Positions 1 to 7,788 of a DNA stretch of 27,783 nucleotides are shown here, piece by piece (positions within the stretch are counted from its first letter, which is position 1; every line of letters begins with the position of its first letter). The notes beneath the pieces were generated by a model. That model worked only from the letters and a program-made list of their open reading frames with translations. It was not told the origin of the DNA and ran no database searches. The position numbers were made by a program, and so were the translations under genes. This DNA is from Pseudomonadota bacterium (lineage in GTDB: Bacteria > Pseudomonadota > Gammaproteobacteria > Burkholderiales > Burkholderiaceae_C), in NCBI GenBank assembly GCA_023394015.1, contig JAEXBL010000066.1:1-27783 (forward strand), in the 5' to 3' direction.

Positions 1-481
1 GCTCATCGAAGAGTTCGCCGGAGAACGAGTGCCGAAGTTCGTAGAGGATGCGCGCGAGTTGCTGTTGCAGGTCGCACGGGAGGATCGCGTGCGTGATGGG
101 CCACGCAATGATCGAGAACTGCTCCGCCCAAGGGCCCGACGGCTTGGCGCCCGCGAACTTCCTCTGGAAGGCGACAAAGGCGTCGCGAATCCAGTCGCGC
201 CTACCGTTCAACGTCCAGCCCGGCGTCTTATCCTCGAAGGTCTGCCAGTACTCGCTCCCCGCATAGCCGTAGCCGATCTCCGCCGCATAAACGACCCAAA
301 CGAGTTGGTGGTCGCGTGCGGGCGCCGAGACCTGGATGTGGGCGCGCAGCGTGTTCTGCAGCGCTAGCAACTCGGCCTGCGCGAGGCCGTGCTCCAAGGC
401 GAAGACAGGGATGTCCTTGCGGTCACGCGCGAGGGCGCCGAAGTGCGCTGCAAGTCGCTGGTTCCACGCCCCCAGATCCAT
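1..481 (-). CDS. Unknown protein, N-terminal 160 residues; 3' end outside window
   Basis: The frame is open from an ATG at 481-479 to the window edge, so only the N-terminus is seen. A stop (494-496) lies in frame just upstream, which leaves only this ATG or the adjacent GTG (482-484) as starts; an AGG about seven bases upstream can serve as ribosome site. The readable part starts MDLGAWNQRLAAHFGAL and is soluble-looking, with aromatic-rich stretches (YAGSEYWQTF near residue 75; GPWAEQFSIIAWPITHAILP near 115-134). I do not recognise the family. It is the last visible gene of a leftward cluster with a DUF4338-like protein and a GHKL ATPase, so it is probably another component of that cassette, perhaps a large one. 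No enzymatic motif is visible in this part. Confidence 0.7.
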   Translation of the reverse strand, partial: MDLGAWNQRLAAHFGALARDRKDIPVFALEHGLAQAELLALQNTLRAHIQVSAPARDHQLVWVVYAAEIGYGYAGSEYWQTFEDKTPGWTLNGRRDWIRDAFVAFQRKFAGAKPSGPWAEQFSIIAWPITHAILPCDLQQQLARILYELRHSFSGELFDE

Positions 482-493
482 CACGACACCTGT

Positions 494-649
494 TCACTTC
501 CCGAGCCGCACAGTTGCACGCTGCGCGTCGGTCGTCGTCAGGTGAGGAGACCGAGCGCACCACCCCAGCGCGCACGCAGGGGAATGCGTCGCGACTCCCC
601 GCGCGAGCGCGGTGTTCTCTCGGATGTCCCTGAACTTACTCATCATCAT
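494..649 (-). CDS. Small ORF, 51 codons, in the defence-like cluster
   Basis: Starts at three successive ATG codons (649-641) preceded by AGAAGG, a good ribosome site for the third, and ends at a TGA at 496-494. It begins 12 bp after the stop of the 677-aa gene and stops 12 bp before the next start, so the spacing is that of a translated operon gene. The product (MMMSKFRDIRENTALARG at its start, AQRATVRLGK at its end) has no motif I recognise and no membrane segment. It lies in the same frame as the next gene, separated by one stop and four codons. It could therefore be either a true micro-protein or the original N-terminus of the downstream gene cut off by a nonsense change. Confidence 0.4.
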   Translation of the reverse strand: MMMSKFRDIRENTALARGVATHSPACALGWCARSPHLTTTDAQRATVRLGK

Positions 650-661
650 CCTTCTGGAACT

Positions 662-2695
662 TCAGGAGAGATCGGAGTACATGGGCTGCTGGGGGGCGGC
701 GCGCTGGAGAGGAACACGAGCCCCGTGGGTGACCGGACGGACGGTTGTGTGCCGCTCGATCTCATCGAGGACGTCATCGGAGATAATCCGATTTCGTAAC
801 CACCGCTCGCGCCACCACGCGCCGATCGCCGCCGTCGCCGCCACGCCCTCGTTGACCGGTACTATGTACTCGGGCCGCTTGGCGGCGCCGATGAGGTAGT
901 CGTCGAGGTTCTTAATAAGGCTCACCGCGTACACAACGCGCGGACGGTGGTGGCGGAGGAGCATCCCCGACGGCAGGTTCAGCAGATCGAGTGCTTGTCT
1001 TACCTTGCGCAGCTTGGGGCTCACGCCCTCACCGAAAATGCTGTTCACACGCTGCGCGTCGGACTGCTGCACAAGGTCGACAAGCGCGTCGACCGTCTCC
1101 TCGGAGTATTGCGACGTGCCAAACGCCTCCGATCGACCCAACTCAGCGTATCGGATGACGTCCTCCGCATTGCCCCCGAGACGCTCCGCCGGGATCTTGA
1201 TGCGGTTGTACTGGCTCGACCCCACGCCGTAGAGCGACGTCGTACCGAGGAGCACAAGCTTCGAAGCACGCACGATGGGTCGCCCAGCCATCGAGGACGC
1301 GATCTCACTCTCCGCCTGTGCGTACCGTCGACGGTACTGATGCACGACCTCTGGGCTCGCCGCCATCATGGCAGCGAGCTTGCCGCCAAGGAGCGCGTTG
1401 TAGGGCTGCACCGCGCCGCACACCGAGATGTCTGCGACCGCGATGCCGACCCGGTCAGCCTTCGCCTTCTTGAGCACCCTGCGGATCGCGTCGCTGCCAT
1501 ACCCGGTCTTCGCGAGCGTGGCGAGCTTCTCCGCCGTCGGCTTGCCGCCGAATGCCTCGTCGAGAACCGCGCGCGCGCGGAGGTACGTTGAGAGGGCGAG
1601 CGCGCGCTTGCTGCGGAACAGGTGCGTCCTAGCCTTCGCGATCCAGTACTCGTCGCCATGGAAATCTGAGCGCTTCTGCTTGTGGTCACGCGAGCGCGCG
1701 AAGCGGTGGTGCTTCTTGCGCGCCTCGGCGCTCTCTTTCAACAGTCGTTCGATCACTGCCAACGAGGGTGTCTTGAGATCGCGCGTCGAGAGGATGCCGT
1801 CCTCGATCAGGTCCGCCACGTAGATTTCGTCGATGGCGGCGTCGAGCGTGTCGACGAGCCACTTAGCGAGTTCTCGCGTCGGCGCGGTCCGCACGCGATC
1901 AAGGAAGGTCTCCGGGTGCCACCCGATCCACGAATCGCGCTCGCGGATCTGCATGATCGGGCTGCTCAGCGCGCCGATACCCATCACCGGGTGGTTGGCA
2001 GCGGCGCGGTCGCGCACGAGGAAGACCATCGTCCGGCCCGGCACGCTCGTGTACTGGTTCGTCCACGTGTGGCGGAAGTAGCGCCACACGTCCATCAGGC
2101 GCAGCCCTGTGAACTCACACGCGGTGTTCTCAGCGGTGACGAACTGTAGGTAGGGATCGACGAGTTTCGACAGCGCGTCGGCCCAACCGTTGTTGAGGTG
2201 CGTCCGGGCCTCCCGAAGGCCCTCCGCAAGATCTCGCCCGTCGCGCATGAGCGAGTAGATCGAGACGTACCTCCCATCGTGGAGACGCTGACGTTCCATC
2301 GAGTCCAGGAACCGCTGCACCGACGGCTGGCGGAGTTGTGCGTTGCGCTTGACCAACTCCTGCCGACGAATGCGTGCCTTCTCGGCGAGCGGGTCGGTGA
2401 CGGGGTCAGGCGGCTTGACCTCGACGCGCTCGCTGCGCACGCGGACCGTCCAGCCCTGCGTCGCGAGGTCGGTCATGACGAGCCCCGCCGCGAGCAGCGC
2501 CTGTCGATCACTGCGACGACACGCCGTGACTTCAGCGACGAACGCGCCGCGCGCCTTCTCGATCGCCTCCTCGGTGCGCTCCCGCCGGCACACCTTCGCC
2601 AGCGCGCGCGCGTGCTCCACGAAGGCGTTCTGCGACGCCTTGCTCGGGAGCGGTGGCTCCAGCGTGGTCCACGTGTTACCGGGCACGTTGGTCAT
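662..2695 (-). CDS. DUF4338/DruA-like protein, 677 aa
   Basis: Large soluble protein whose patterns match my memory of the DUF4338 family (named after DruA of the Druantia anti-phage system). These are a block near residues 203-260 (DVWRYFRHTW, PGRTMVFLVRD, HPVMGIGALSSP, RDSWIGW) and a C-terminal block near 425-600 (VQPYNALLGGKLAAMMAASP, TTSLYGVGSSQYNR, NSIFGEGVSPKLRKVR). The N-terminal 120 residues and the basic stretch near 325-345 look like linker or helical regions. Its ATG overlaps the stop of the upstream ATPase gene as ATGA (2692-2695), so the two are probably translationally coupled and made in fixed proportion. Biochemical activity of DUF4338 is not known to me; a role in phage or plasmid defence is inferred from the family name and the ATPase partner. 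Length is at the long end for the family. Confidence 0.65.
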   Translation of the reverse strand: MTNVPGNTWTTLEPPLPSKASQNAFVEHARALAKVCRRERTEEAIEKARGAFVAEVTACRRSDRQALLAAGLVMTDLATQGWTVRVRSERVEVKPPDPVTDPLAEKARIRRQELVKRNAQLRQPSVQRFLDSMERQRLHDGRYVSIYSLMRDGRDLAEGLREARTHLNNGWADALSKLVDPYLQFVTAENTACEFTGLRLMDVWRYFRHTWTNQYTSVPGRTMVFLVRDRAAANHPVMGIGALSSPIMQIRERDSWIGWHPETFLDRVRTAPTRELAKWLVDTLDAAIDEIYVADLIEDGILSTRDLKTPSLAVIERLLKESAEARKKHHRFARSRDHKQKRSDFHGDEYWIAKARTHLFRSKRALALSTYLRARAVLDEAFGGKPTAEKLATLAKTGYGSDAIRRVLKKAKADRVGIAVADISVCGAVQPYNALLGGKLAAMMAASPEVVHQYRRRYAQAESEIASSMAGRPIVRASKLVLLGTTSLYGVGSSQYNRIKIPAERLGGNAEDVIRYAELGRSEAFGTSQYSEETVDALVDLVQQSDAQRVNSIFGEGVSPKLRKVRQALDLLNLPSGMLLRHHRPRVVYAVSLIKNLDDYLIGAAKRPEYIVPVNEGVAATAAIGAWWRERWLRNRIISDDVLDEIERHTTVRPVTHGARVPLQRAAPQQPMYSDLS

Positions 2696-4302
2696 TTGTC
2701 GTTCAGGAAGGCAGCCAAGGTGTTACTCCACTCGAGCCGATGCTTTGCGAGCGCCGGGACCTTCCCGCGCGCGGCCGCTTCGCTCCGCGCCGCCGCGAGG
2801 AGGAGCAGTTCGAGTTTGGCGCGGAGTTGCGGATCGCGAGGGGCCTCGCCCTCAGAGAGCGGCTTGTAGATCTCGCGGTAGAAGGGGTGATCAGGGTTCA
2901 ATACGAGCACAAGCCTGTCCCCGTCGTGCGCGAGGGTGAAGAACGACGTGTCCTTCACCGAGTGCTCGATGATGCTGTAGCGGTCCGCCTCGTTAGGGCG
3001 ATCCCGTAGCGTCGGGTGACTCTCCTCCAATTCACGCATCAGCGCCCGCGCTGTCGGATCAACACTGCGCGGGAGGGGGCGTAGGAGGTGGTCCCGCTCA
3101 TTGGCGATGCGCTCCGCTTCGGAGAAGCGCTCGCGCGCCTTCACGGCTGTGTGAGCCTTGCGTGCGCGGCCATTGAGGGCACGCGCGGTCGCCTCGAGAT
3201 CCGGCGAGAGTGCCTCGATGAGGTGCGCCTGGGGGCGAGCCTGTTGCTTCGTGTGTGTAATGCCAAAGGCTTCGTCGAGGATCGGATCGAACTGGATCTC
3301 GCAGCGCCACCAGTCGTCGTAGTTCTCTCGGTGTTTGCTGCCCATGAAGAACCAGCCGTAGTCTACCTCTCGTCCTCCACGGACGATTGAGACGCCGGCA
3401 CCCTTCGAGAGGCCGATTCGGCGCTTCTCGTCGTTCGAAAGTTTGTGCCACGCGTGGACCGGCAGTTCCGTGAACCGCACGCTCACCCAACCAGTTTTTC
3501 GCGAATCGAGCGGATCGGCGCGGACTTCGAAGCGCATCTCCTCACCGAAAAGTTGGGCACCAGAAATCTCTGCTTTCGGGTGTAGGTAAAGCGGATCGAA
3601 GGCGTCGAGTGTATCGCCGTTGATGGTTATACGGAGTCCCTTCCAGATGAAGTGCCTAAAACGTCGACCGAGTTCGACCTCAAGCTTGCGCACGATGGTA
3701 GAGACGCGGCGATTGTCGAGCCTATCGCACTGCGACCAGCAAACGAGGGTTCCCGAGTTCCCTGCGCACTCACTTGGCGACACCTTCACCACCTTCGGCT
3801 CGGGCACCTCGATCATTTCGCAGCGCACGATCTCGTCGACGTCGAGGTATGACGAGTACACGGTCGGGGTGTCATGCCCACGCGCGCCCTTCGGCGACTG
3901 CCACGTAAAGACCGCGACACGCCGCGCTTGGCTCAGCGACGCATTGGGCAGGCCCATGCCGTACCGCCCAAGTCCTCGGCGGTCTCCGAATCGAGTGCTC
4001 CCGCCGAACCGGAGTGCCTGACGCAGTGTCGGCGGGTCCATCCCACAGCCATTGTCCAGTACCGAAACCTCTATCGCCTTCTCCTCGTCGTCGCTGGTCT
4101 TGGCCGCGACGGAGATCGCGATGCGTGTGGCACCCGCTTGGATAGAGTTGTCAACGAGTTCTGAGATCGCGCTCGCTGTACCCTTGTACCCAGAGTCTCG
4201 GGTCGCTTGGATGAACTTGTCGAGCGCGATGATCGAGCAATCGGCGCGTCGAACTGAGTGCACGGTCTTCGTCATAGCCCTACTCGCTGCAGCTTTAATC
4301 AT
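2692..4302 (-). CDS. GHKL (MORC/MutL/Hsp90-fold) ATPase, 536 aa
   Basis: The N-terminal half has the complete GHKL ATP-binding signature. Motif I is SELVDNSIQAGA (E48, D51, N52), motif II is LDNGCGM (D83 to G87), and the lid and glycine motif are FGGSTRF followed by GRYGMGLPNASLS (99-124). This arrangement is typical of the prokaryotic MORC-like branch described in restriction-modification and defence operons. The C-terminal half (from about 330) has no domain I recognise. I chose the ATG at 4302 because it follows a strong GGGGGG-type ribosome site and overlaps the end of the regulator gene by 8 bp; a longer reading to 4365 would run deep into that gene. The 3' end overlaps the DUF4338-like gene by 4 bp. 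Probable role: ATP-driven conformational switch of a defence complex (inference). Confidence 0.75.
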   Translation of the reverse strand: MIKAAASRAMTKTVHSVRRADCSIIALDKFIQATRDSGYKGTASAISELVDNSIQAGATRIAISVAAKTSDDEEKAIEVSVLDNGCGMDPPTLRQALRFGGSTRFGDRRGLGRYGMGLPNASLSQARRVAVFTWQSPKGARGHDTPTVYSSYLDVDEIVRCEMIEVPEPKVVKVSPSECAGNSGTLVCWSQCDRLDNRRVSTIVRKLEVELGRRFRHFIWKGLRITINGDTLDAFDPLYLHPKAEISGAQLFGEEMRFEVRADPLDSRKTGWVSVRFTELPVHAWHKLSNDEKRRIGLSKGAGVSIVRGGREVDYGWFFMGSKHRENYDDWWRCEIQFDPILDEAFGITHTKQQARPQAHLIEALSPDLEATARALNGRARKAHTAVKARERFSEAERIANERDHLLRPLPRSVDPTARALMRELEESHPTLRDRPNEADRYSIIEHSVKDTSFFTLAHDGDRLVLVLNPDHPFYREIYKPLSEGEAPRDPQLRAKLELLLLAAARSEAAARGKVPALAKHRLEWSNTLAAFLNDK

Positions 4303-4495
4303 GCGCCCCCCCTGCAGTTGTTCTTGTTTCGTCAGAAGGCTGAATTGCAATGCCACGCCGCTCACAGTGGCCCCGAATCAGAACTTCGACCATGTTCGTT
4401 ATGGATCGATGTTCTTGTTCCGCCGCGATGCGAAGCGCTTCTTTCAATCCGGGATCGATCCGGAAAGTCAGCGTGGCGGTCTTGCCTGTAGCCAT
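4295..4495 (-). CDS. Ribbon-helix-helix (CopG/Arc-like) regulator, 66 aa
   Basis: Small protein with the ribbon-helix-helix pattern: a short strand TATLTFRID near residues 6-14, helix one LKEALRIAAEQE, the turn HRSITNM, and helix two VEVLIRGHCER. Such proteins bind DNA as dimers through the strand and often repress their own operon. The ATG at 4495 is preferred over the upstream in-frame ATG at 4519 because GGAG lies eight bases before it and the fold begins directly after it. It is the first gene of the leftward cluster and overlaps the ATPase start by 8 bp. Just upstream lies a set of ACTGCAA/TGTAC repeats that could be its operator. It might alternatively be an antitoxin-type regulator, but no toxin-sized partner is visible. 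Confidence 0.7.
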   Translation of the reverse strand: MATGKTATLTFRIDPGLKEALRIAAEQEHRSITNMVEVLIRGHCERRGIAIQPSDETRTTAGGAHD

Positions 4496-4511
4496 CAGCT
4501 TCTCCAGGAAG

Positions 4512-4542
4512 CACTGCAAATGTACTGCAATGTACAGTATTG
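4512..4542 (-). promoter_or_regulatory. Probable operator/promoter of the defence-like cluster
   Basis: The stretch holds two near-identical direct units ACTGCAAATGTAC and ACTGCAATGTAC (4513-4536) and nested palindromes TGTAC-6-GTACA (4521-4535) and TACTG-7-CAGTA. On the minus strand TTGTAA and TACATT, 18 bases apart, could be a weak -35/-10 pair inside the repeats. It ends about 17 bp before the regulator's ATG. A dimeric ribbon-helix-helix protein binding tandem half-sites here would shut off the operon; this is inferred from position and symmetry. Confidence 0.45.
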
Positions 4543-4772
4543 CGCGTCGGTCTTACAACACAATGCCGTCAATGCGTGCTTTTTGCTGAGAGCAGACCGC
4601 CTCCGAACGTCCGAACGGGTGAGGCTATTTGCGGTAGCGCCAACCACCTCCCGCTCCGAGAGCGCCCGTCGACCACAGAAAATTCCGGTGCACCACCAGT
4701 TCCGATTGTTTGCGGCACACCCAAGCTTCACGCCGCAGCATCCCGCCATCCAGACGACTGTGGAACGGCGTG
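4543..4772. other. Gene-free spacer between defence cluster and transfer operon
   Basis: No convincing gene is seen. It contains a tandem 8-bp repeat TCCGAACG (4602-4617). It presumably carries the promoter for the rightward transfer operon, but I cannot point to a clear -35/-10 pair. In related ICEs other transfer genes usually precede the RAQPRD gene, so this is a likely edge of the inserted cassette (inference). Confidence 0.4.
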
Positions 4773-5144
4773 ATGACACCCCTTGGCAACCCGACGACCG
4801 CCTGCCGCCGTGTGCCGGCCCTGGCCGTGGCGCTGACCATCGCGCTCGCCGGCGCATCGCCCGCATCGGCCGGCGGTGTCACCGCTGAGCACGAGCAACT
4901 GGCGGCGCTCACCCGCCAACTCGACCTGCTCGACCGCCTCGCCGAGCACGCCGCCCATACCGCTCCGCAGGAACGCGCCCGCTACCACTTCGACTACGCC
5001 CGACTGCGCGCGGACCTGATGCGCGTTCGCGCCGGCCTGCAGGACTACCTCGTGCCCCAGCGCGCCCAGCCGCGCGATCCCGTCCCGCTGGCCGGCGATT
5101 ACGTCCGCCGCGACCGCACCGACGACGAGGAGCCGTCGCCATGA
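4773..5144 (+). CDS. RAQPRD-family integrative conjugative element protein
   Basis: A 123-aa exported protein that carries the diagnostic RAQPRD motif near its C-terminus (PQRAQPRDPVPL), which names the TIGR01690 family of ICE transfer regions. The N-terminus is a signal peptide: basic TTACRR, then a hydrophobic run, then the cleavage-like site ASPASA before GGV. The middle is a helical, charged segment. The ATG at 4773 is chosen over an upstream ATG at 4710 because it starts directly before the signal peptide and has GGAA about eight bases before it. Its stop overlaps the next start as ATGA. The molecular job is unknown; the family is always found in this secretion gene block. Confidence 0.88.
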   Translation: MTPLGNPTTACRRVPALAVALTIALAGASPASAGGVTAEHEQLAALTRQLDLLDRLAEHAAHTAPQERARYHFDYARLRADLMRVRAGLQDYLVPQRAQPRDPVPLAGDYVRRDRTDDEEPSP

Positions 5145-5380
5145 CGCCCTCTGCCGATCAGGTCGCCGCCTTCCAGGCCAACGGCGGCTTTGCGCCTTCG
5201 GCCGTCTCTGCCGTGGTGCTGGGCTTCGTGTTCGCCGTGTTGCTGCTGTGGGGCGTGTGGGCCATGCGCACCGCCTACGTCGGCTGGGCCGAGCACCGCA
5301 TCACCGAACGTCAGTTCCTCGCCGTCGTCGTGCGCTTCGTGGCGATGTACCTGGTGCTGACCTTCTTTCTCCTCTCCTGA
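5141..5380 (+). CDS. TIGR03758 (DUF3262) ICE membrane protein
   Basis: A 79-aa inner-membrane protein with two hydrophobic segments (about residues 18-42 and 60-78) separated by a charged loop YVGWAEHRITERQF. Size, hydrophobic pattern and place directly after the RAQPRD gene match the TIGR03758/DUF3262 family. Its start overlaps the previous stop (ATGA), which points to coupled translation. By position it may be a small structural subunit of the mating apparatus; nothing in the sequence gives an exact role. Confidence 0.85.
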   Translation: MTPSADQVAAFQANGGFAPSAVSAVVLGFVFAVLLLWGVWAMRTAYVGWAEHRITERQFLAVVVRFVAMYLVLTFFLLS

Positions 5381-5402
5381 CCGTCACGAAGGGCCATACG
5401 CC

Positions 5403-5771
5403 ATGAACACTCCAACGACATTCCATCGCATTCCGTCCCGCATCGCCGCTCCGCTGCTGCCGCTGGCGCTCGCGGGCCTGCCGCTGTCGGCCTTCGCGCA
5501 AGGCCTGCCGACCATGGAAGACCCATCGCGCGGCCAGGGCAGCGGCATCCTGCAGACCTTGCAGAACTACGGCTACGACATCGTGCTGCTGATCGCGCTG
5601 CTGGTGGTCGCCTCGATGTTCGTCGGAGTCTGCTATCACGCCTACACGCGCTACTCGGAGATCCACACCGGCCGCGCCACCTGGGGCCAGTTCGGCCTGA
5701 CGGTCGCCGTGGGCGCGATCCTGCTGGTGGTCGGCATCTGGCTGCTCACCAAGGCCACCGGCGTGCTGTGA
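5403..5771 (+). CDS. TIGR03745 (DUF2976) protein, pilin-like
   Basis: A 122-aa protein with an N-terminal signal peptide ending near LSAFAQ and two later membrane segments (about residues 58-78 and 98-118). Exported small proteins with two membrane helices are typical of VirB2/TraA-type pilins, and TIGR03745/DUF2976 holds that slot in G-type transfer systems; the pilin role is inference from this. It lies 22 bp after the preceding gene, with AAGGG as a likely ribosome site, and 12 bp before the next one. Confidence 0.85.
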   Translation: MNTPTTFHRIPSRIAAPLLPLALAGLPLSAFAQGLPTMEDPSRGQGSGILQTLQNYGYDIVLLIALLVVASMFVGVCYHAYTRYSEIHTGRATWGQFGLTVAVGAILLVVGIWLLTKATGVL

Positions 5772-5783
5772 GGGCGGCAAGCG

Positions 5784-6194
5784 ATGGCTGTCCCTGCGGA
5801 GACCCCGCGCGACACGCTGGTGACCTTCCTGCCGCACCGGCTGAACCGCCAGCCGGTGGTCGTGCGCGGGCTGACCGCCGACGAGTTGTGGATCTGCGCC
5901 GGCCTGTCGGCCGCCGCCGGATTCGCGCTCGGCCTGCCGCTGGCCTGGCTCACGCACAGCATCGCCATGGTGCCCACGCTGATCGTCGCCGGCATCGCGC
6001 TGGGCGTCTTCGTCGGCGGTGGTTTTCTGCGCGCGCAGAAGCGCGGCCGGCCCGACACCTGGCTGCACCGGCAGCTCCAGTGGCGGCTGGCATTGCGGCA
6101 CCCGGCGCTGGCAGCGCTCCTGGGCGGCCAGCGCCTCATCACCCGCTCGGGCTACTGGACGACCCGGCGCAACACCGATCGAGGGGCGCCATGA
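5784..6194 (+). CDS. TIGR03750 (DUF3487) membrane protein, VirB3/TraL-like
   Basis: A 136-aa protein with a soluble N-terminus (TFLPHRLNRQPVVVRGLT), two adjacent membrane segments (about residues 38-58 and 62-80) and a basic, helical C-terminal tail. This layout is that of VirB3/TraL-type proteins and of the TIGR03750 conjugation family. VirB3-like proteins sit in the inner membrane with the VirB4 ATPase. The ORF extends over the next start by the four bases ATGA, so translation is likely coupled. Confidence 0.85.
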   Translation: MAVPAETPRDTLVTFLPHRLNRQPVVVRGLTADELWICAGLSAAAGFALGLPLAWLTHSIAMVPTLIVAGIALGVFVGGGFLRAQKRGRPDTWLHRQLQWRLALRHPALAALLGGQRLITRSGYWTTRRNTDRGAP

Positions 6195-6877
6195 GCCGTT
6201 TCAAGAACGAGGTTGCGCACCTGCAGGCGCACGTGAAGACGCTGCGTCTGGGGGCCGGCGCGTTGTTCGTGGTGGCGTTGCTGCTCGGCTTCGGTTGGTG
6301 GAGTGCGCCGAAGAGTCTGACCATCCATGTGCCGCCGGACCTGCGCTCGGGCAGCACGCGCAAGTGGTGGGACGTGCCGCCCGAGAGCGTGTACGCGTTT
6401 TCGTTCTACATCTGGCAGCAGGTACAGCGCTGGCCCACGAACGGCGAAGAAGACTATCCACGCAACCTGCGCGCGCTATCGGCCTACCTGACGCCGAGCT
6501 GCCGGGCCTTTCTGCAGCAGGACTACGAGTACCGGCGCGCCAGTGGCGAGCTGCGTCAGCGCGTGCGCGGCATCTACGAGATTCCCGGCCGCGGTTACGG
6601 CGACGATCCGGCCACGCGCGTCAAGGTGGTTTCCGACCGCGATTGGATCGTCACGCTCGACGTGAGCGCGGACGAATACTACGGCTCCGAGCAGGTCAAG
6701 CGCGCCCTGGTGCGCTACCCCATCAAGGTCGTCCGGCTGGACATCGACCCCGAGCGCAACCCCTTCGGCCTGGCGCTGGACTGCTACGCCGGCGCACCCC
6801 AGCGCATCGAACCGCCGCCGACCCAGGCCGGCGCGCCCGCCAACGCCTCCGGCCACCTGCAGGGAGACTCCCCATGA
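6191..6877 (+). CDS. TIGR03746 (DUF2895) protein, VirB8/TraE-like
   Basis: A 228-aa bitopic membrane protein: about 20 cytoplasmic residues (MSRFKNEVAHLQAHVKT), one membrane segment near residues 19-36, and a periplasmic domain with VYAFSFYIWQQVQRWP and repeated acidic/aromatic motifs. This is the layout of VirB8/TraE assembly factors and matches the TIGR03746 family. The ATG at 6191 is chosen because it overlaps the previous stop and directly precedes the conserved N-terminus; the same frame is open further upstream but only as a shadow of the preceding gene. The 3' end overlaps the next gene by ATGA. Confidence 0.87.
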   Translation: MSRFKNEVAHLQAHVKTLRLGAGALFVVALLLGFGWWSAPKSLTIHVPPDLRSGSTRKWWDVPPESVYAFSFYIWQQVQRWPTNGEEDYPRNLRALSAYLTPSCRAFLQQDYEYRRASGELRQRVRGIYEIPGRGYGDDPATRVKVVSDRDWIVTLDVSADEYYGSEQVKRALVRYPIKVVRLDIDPERNPFGLALDCYAGAPQRIEPPPTQAGAPANASGHLQGDSP

Positions 6878-7788
6878 AGCCCATTGCCTTGTCGGCCCTG
6901 GCCGGCGTCCTGCTGATCCTCGGTTTCGTGCCGGCCAGCCAGGCCGTGGAAATCCTGCGCTGGGAGCGCCTGCCCCTGCCGGTGCCGCTGGTGGTCGGTC
7001 AGGAGCGCGTGGTCTTCATCGACCGCAATGTGCGTGTCGGCGTGCCGGCCAGCGTCGGCGATCACCTGCGCGTGCAGAGTGCGGGCGGCGCGATCTACCT
7101 GCGGGCGAGCGAGCCGATTCCGCCCACGCGGCTGCAACTGCAGGACGTGGAATCCGGCGCGCTGATCCTGCTCGACATCGCCGCCGAGCCGGCGAAGGAC
7201 GGCCAGGCGCCGCTGGAGCCGGTGCGCATCGTGGAAGCGGAAGCCCCCGCGAAGCGCTACGGCGGCGGTGCAGCAAGCGGCGCGGACGAGCAGGCCGATG
7301 CGCCCGCAGACAAATCCGTTCCCCGGCGCGAAACGCCGGTATCGGTCGTGCTGACGCGCCATGCCGCGCAGAACCTGTACGCGCCGCTGCGCACCGTCGA
7401 GCCGGTCGCCGGCATCGGGCGCGCAAACCTGCGCCGCGACCTCGCGCTGGACACCTTGCTGCCGACGCTGCCGGTGCACGCGCGGGCATTGGCCGCGTGG
7501 CGCCTGGAAGACCAGTGGGTGACGGCCGTGCGACTCACCAACACCGCCGCGCGTTGGCTCGACCTCGACCCGCGCGCCTTGCAGGGGAACTTCGTGGCGG
7601 CGACCTTCCAGCATCCGAACCTGGGACCGGCCGGCACCGCGTCCGACACCACGGTGCTCTACCTGGTCACGCGCGGCCACGGCCTGGCCGAGTCGCTGCT
7701 GCCGGCGCTGAGCCCGATCGACGCCACCGTGAACCTGCCGCCGGCCGCCGCGGCGGGCTCGACCGGAGGAGCGCGCGATGAAGAGTAA
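6874..7788 (+). CDS. TIGR03749 (DUF3438) protein, VirB9/TraK-like
   Basis: A 304-aa exported protein with a clean signal peptide (hydrophobic LSALAGVLLILGFVPASQA) followed by a beta-rich region that begins VEILRWERLPLPVPL. Proteins of this family fill the VirB9/TraK position, the periplasmic/outer-membrane part of the channel; that equivalence is inference from order and topology. The start is fixed by the ATGA overlap with the previous gene and by the signal peptide. The last 11 bp overlap the next gene. A low-complexity Ala/Asp-rich linker lies near residues 125-150. Confidence 0.86.
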   Translation: MKPIALSALAGVLLILGFVPASQAVEILRWERLPLPVPLVVGQERVVFIDRNVRVGVPASVGDHLRVQSAGGAIYLRASEPIPPTRLQLQDVESGALILLDIAAEPAKDGQAPLEPVRIVEAEAPAKRYGGGAASGADEQADAPADKSVPRRETPVSVVLTRHAAQNLYAPLRTVEPVAGIGRANLRRDLALDTLLPTLPVHARALAAWRLEDQWVTAVRLTNTAARWLDLDPRALQGNFVAATFQHPNLGPAGTASDTTVLYLVTRGHGLAESLLPALSPIDATVNLPPAAAAGSTGGARDEE

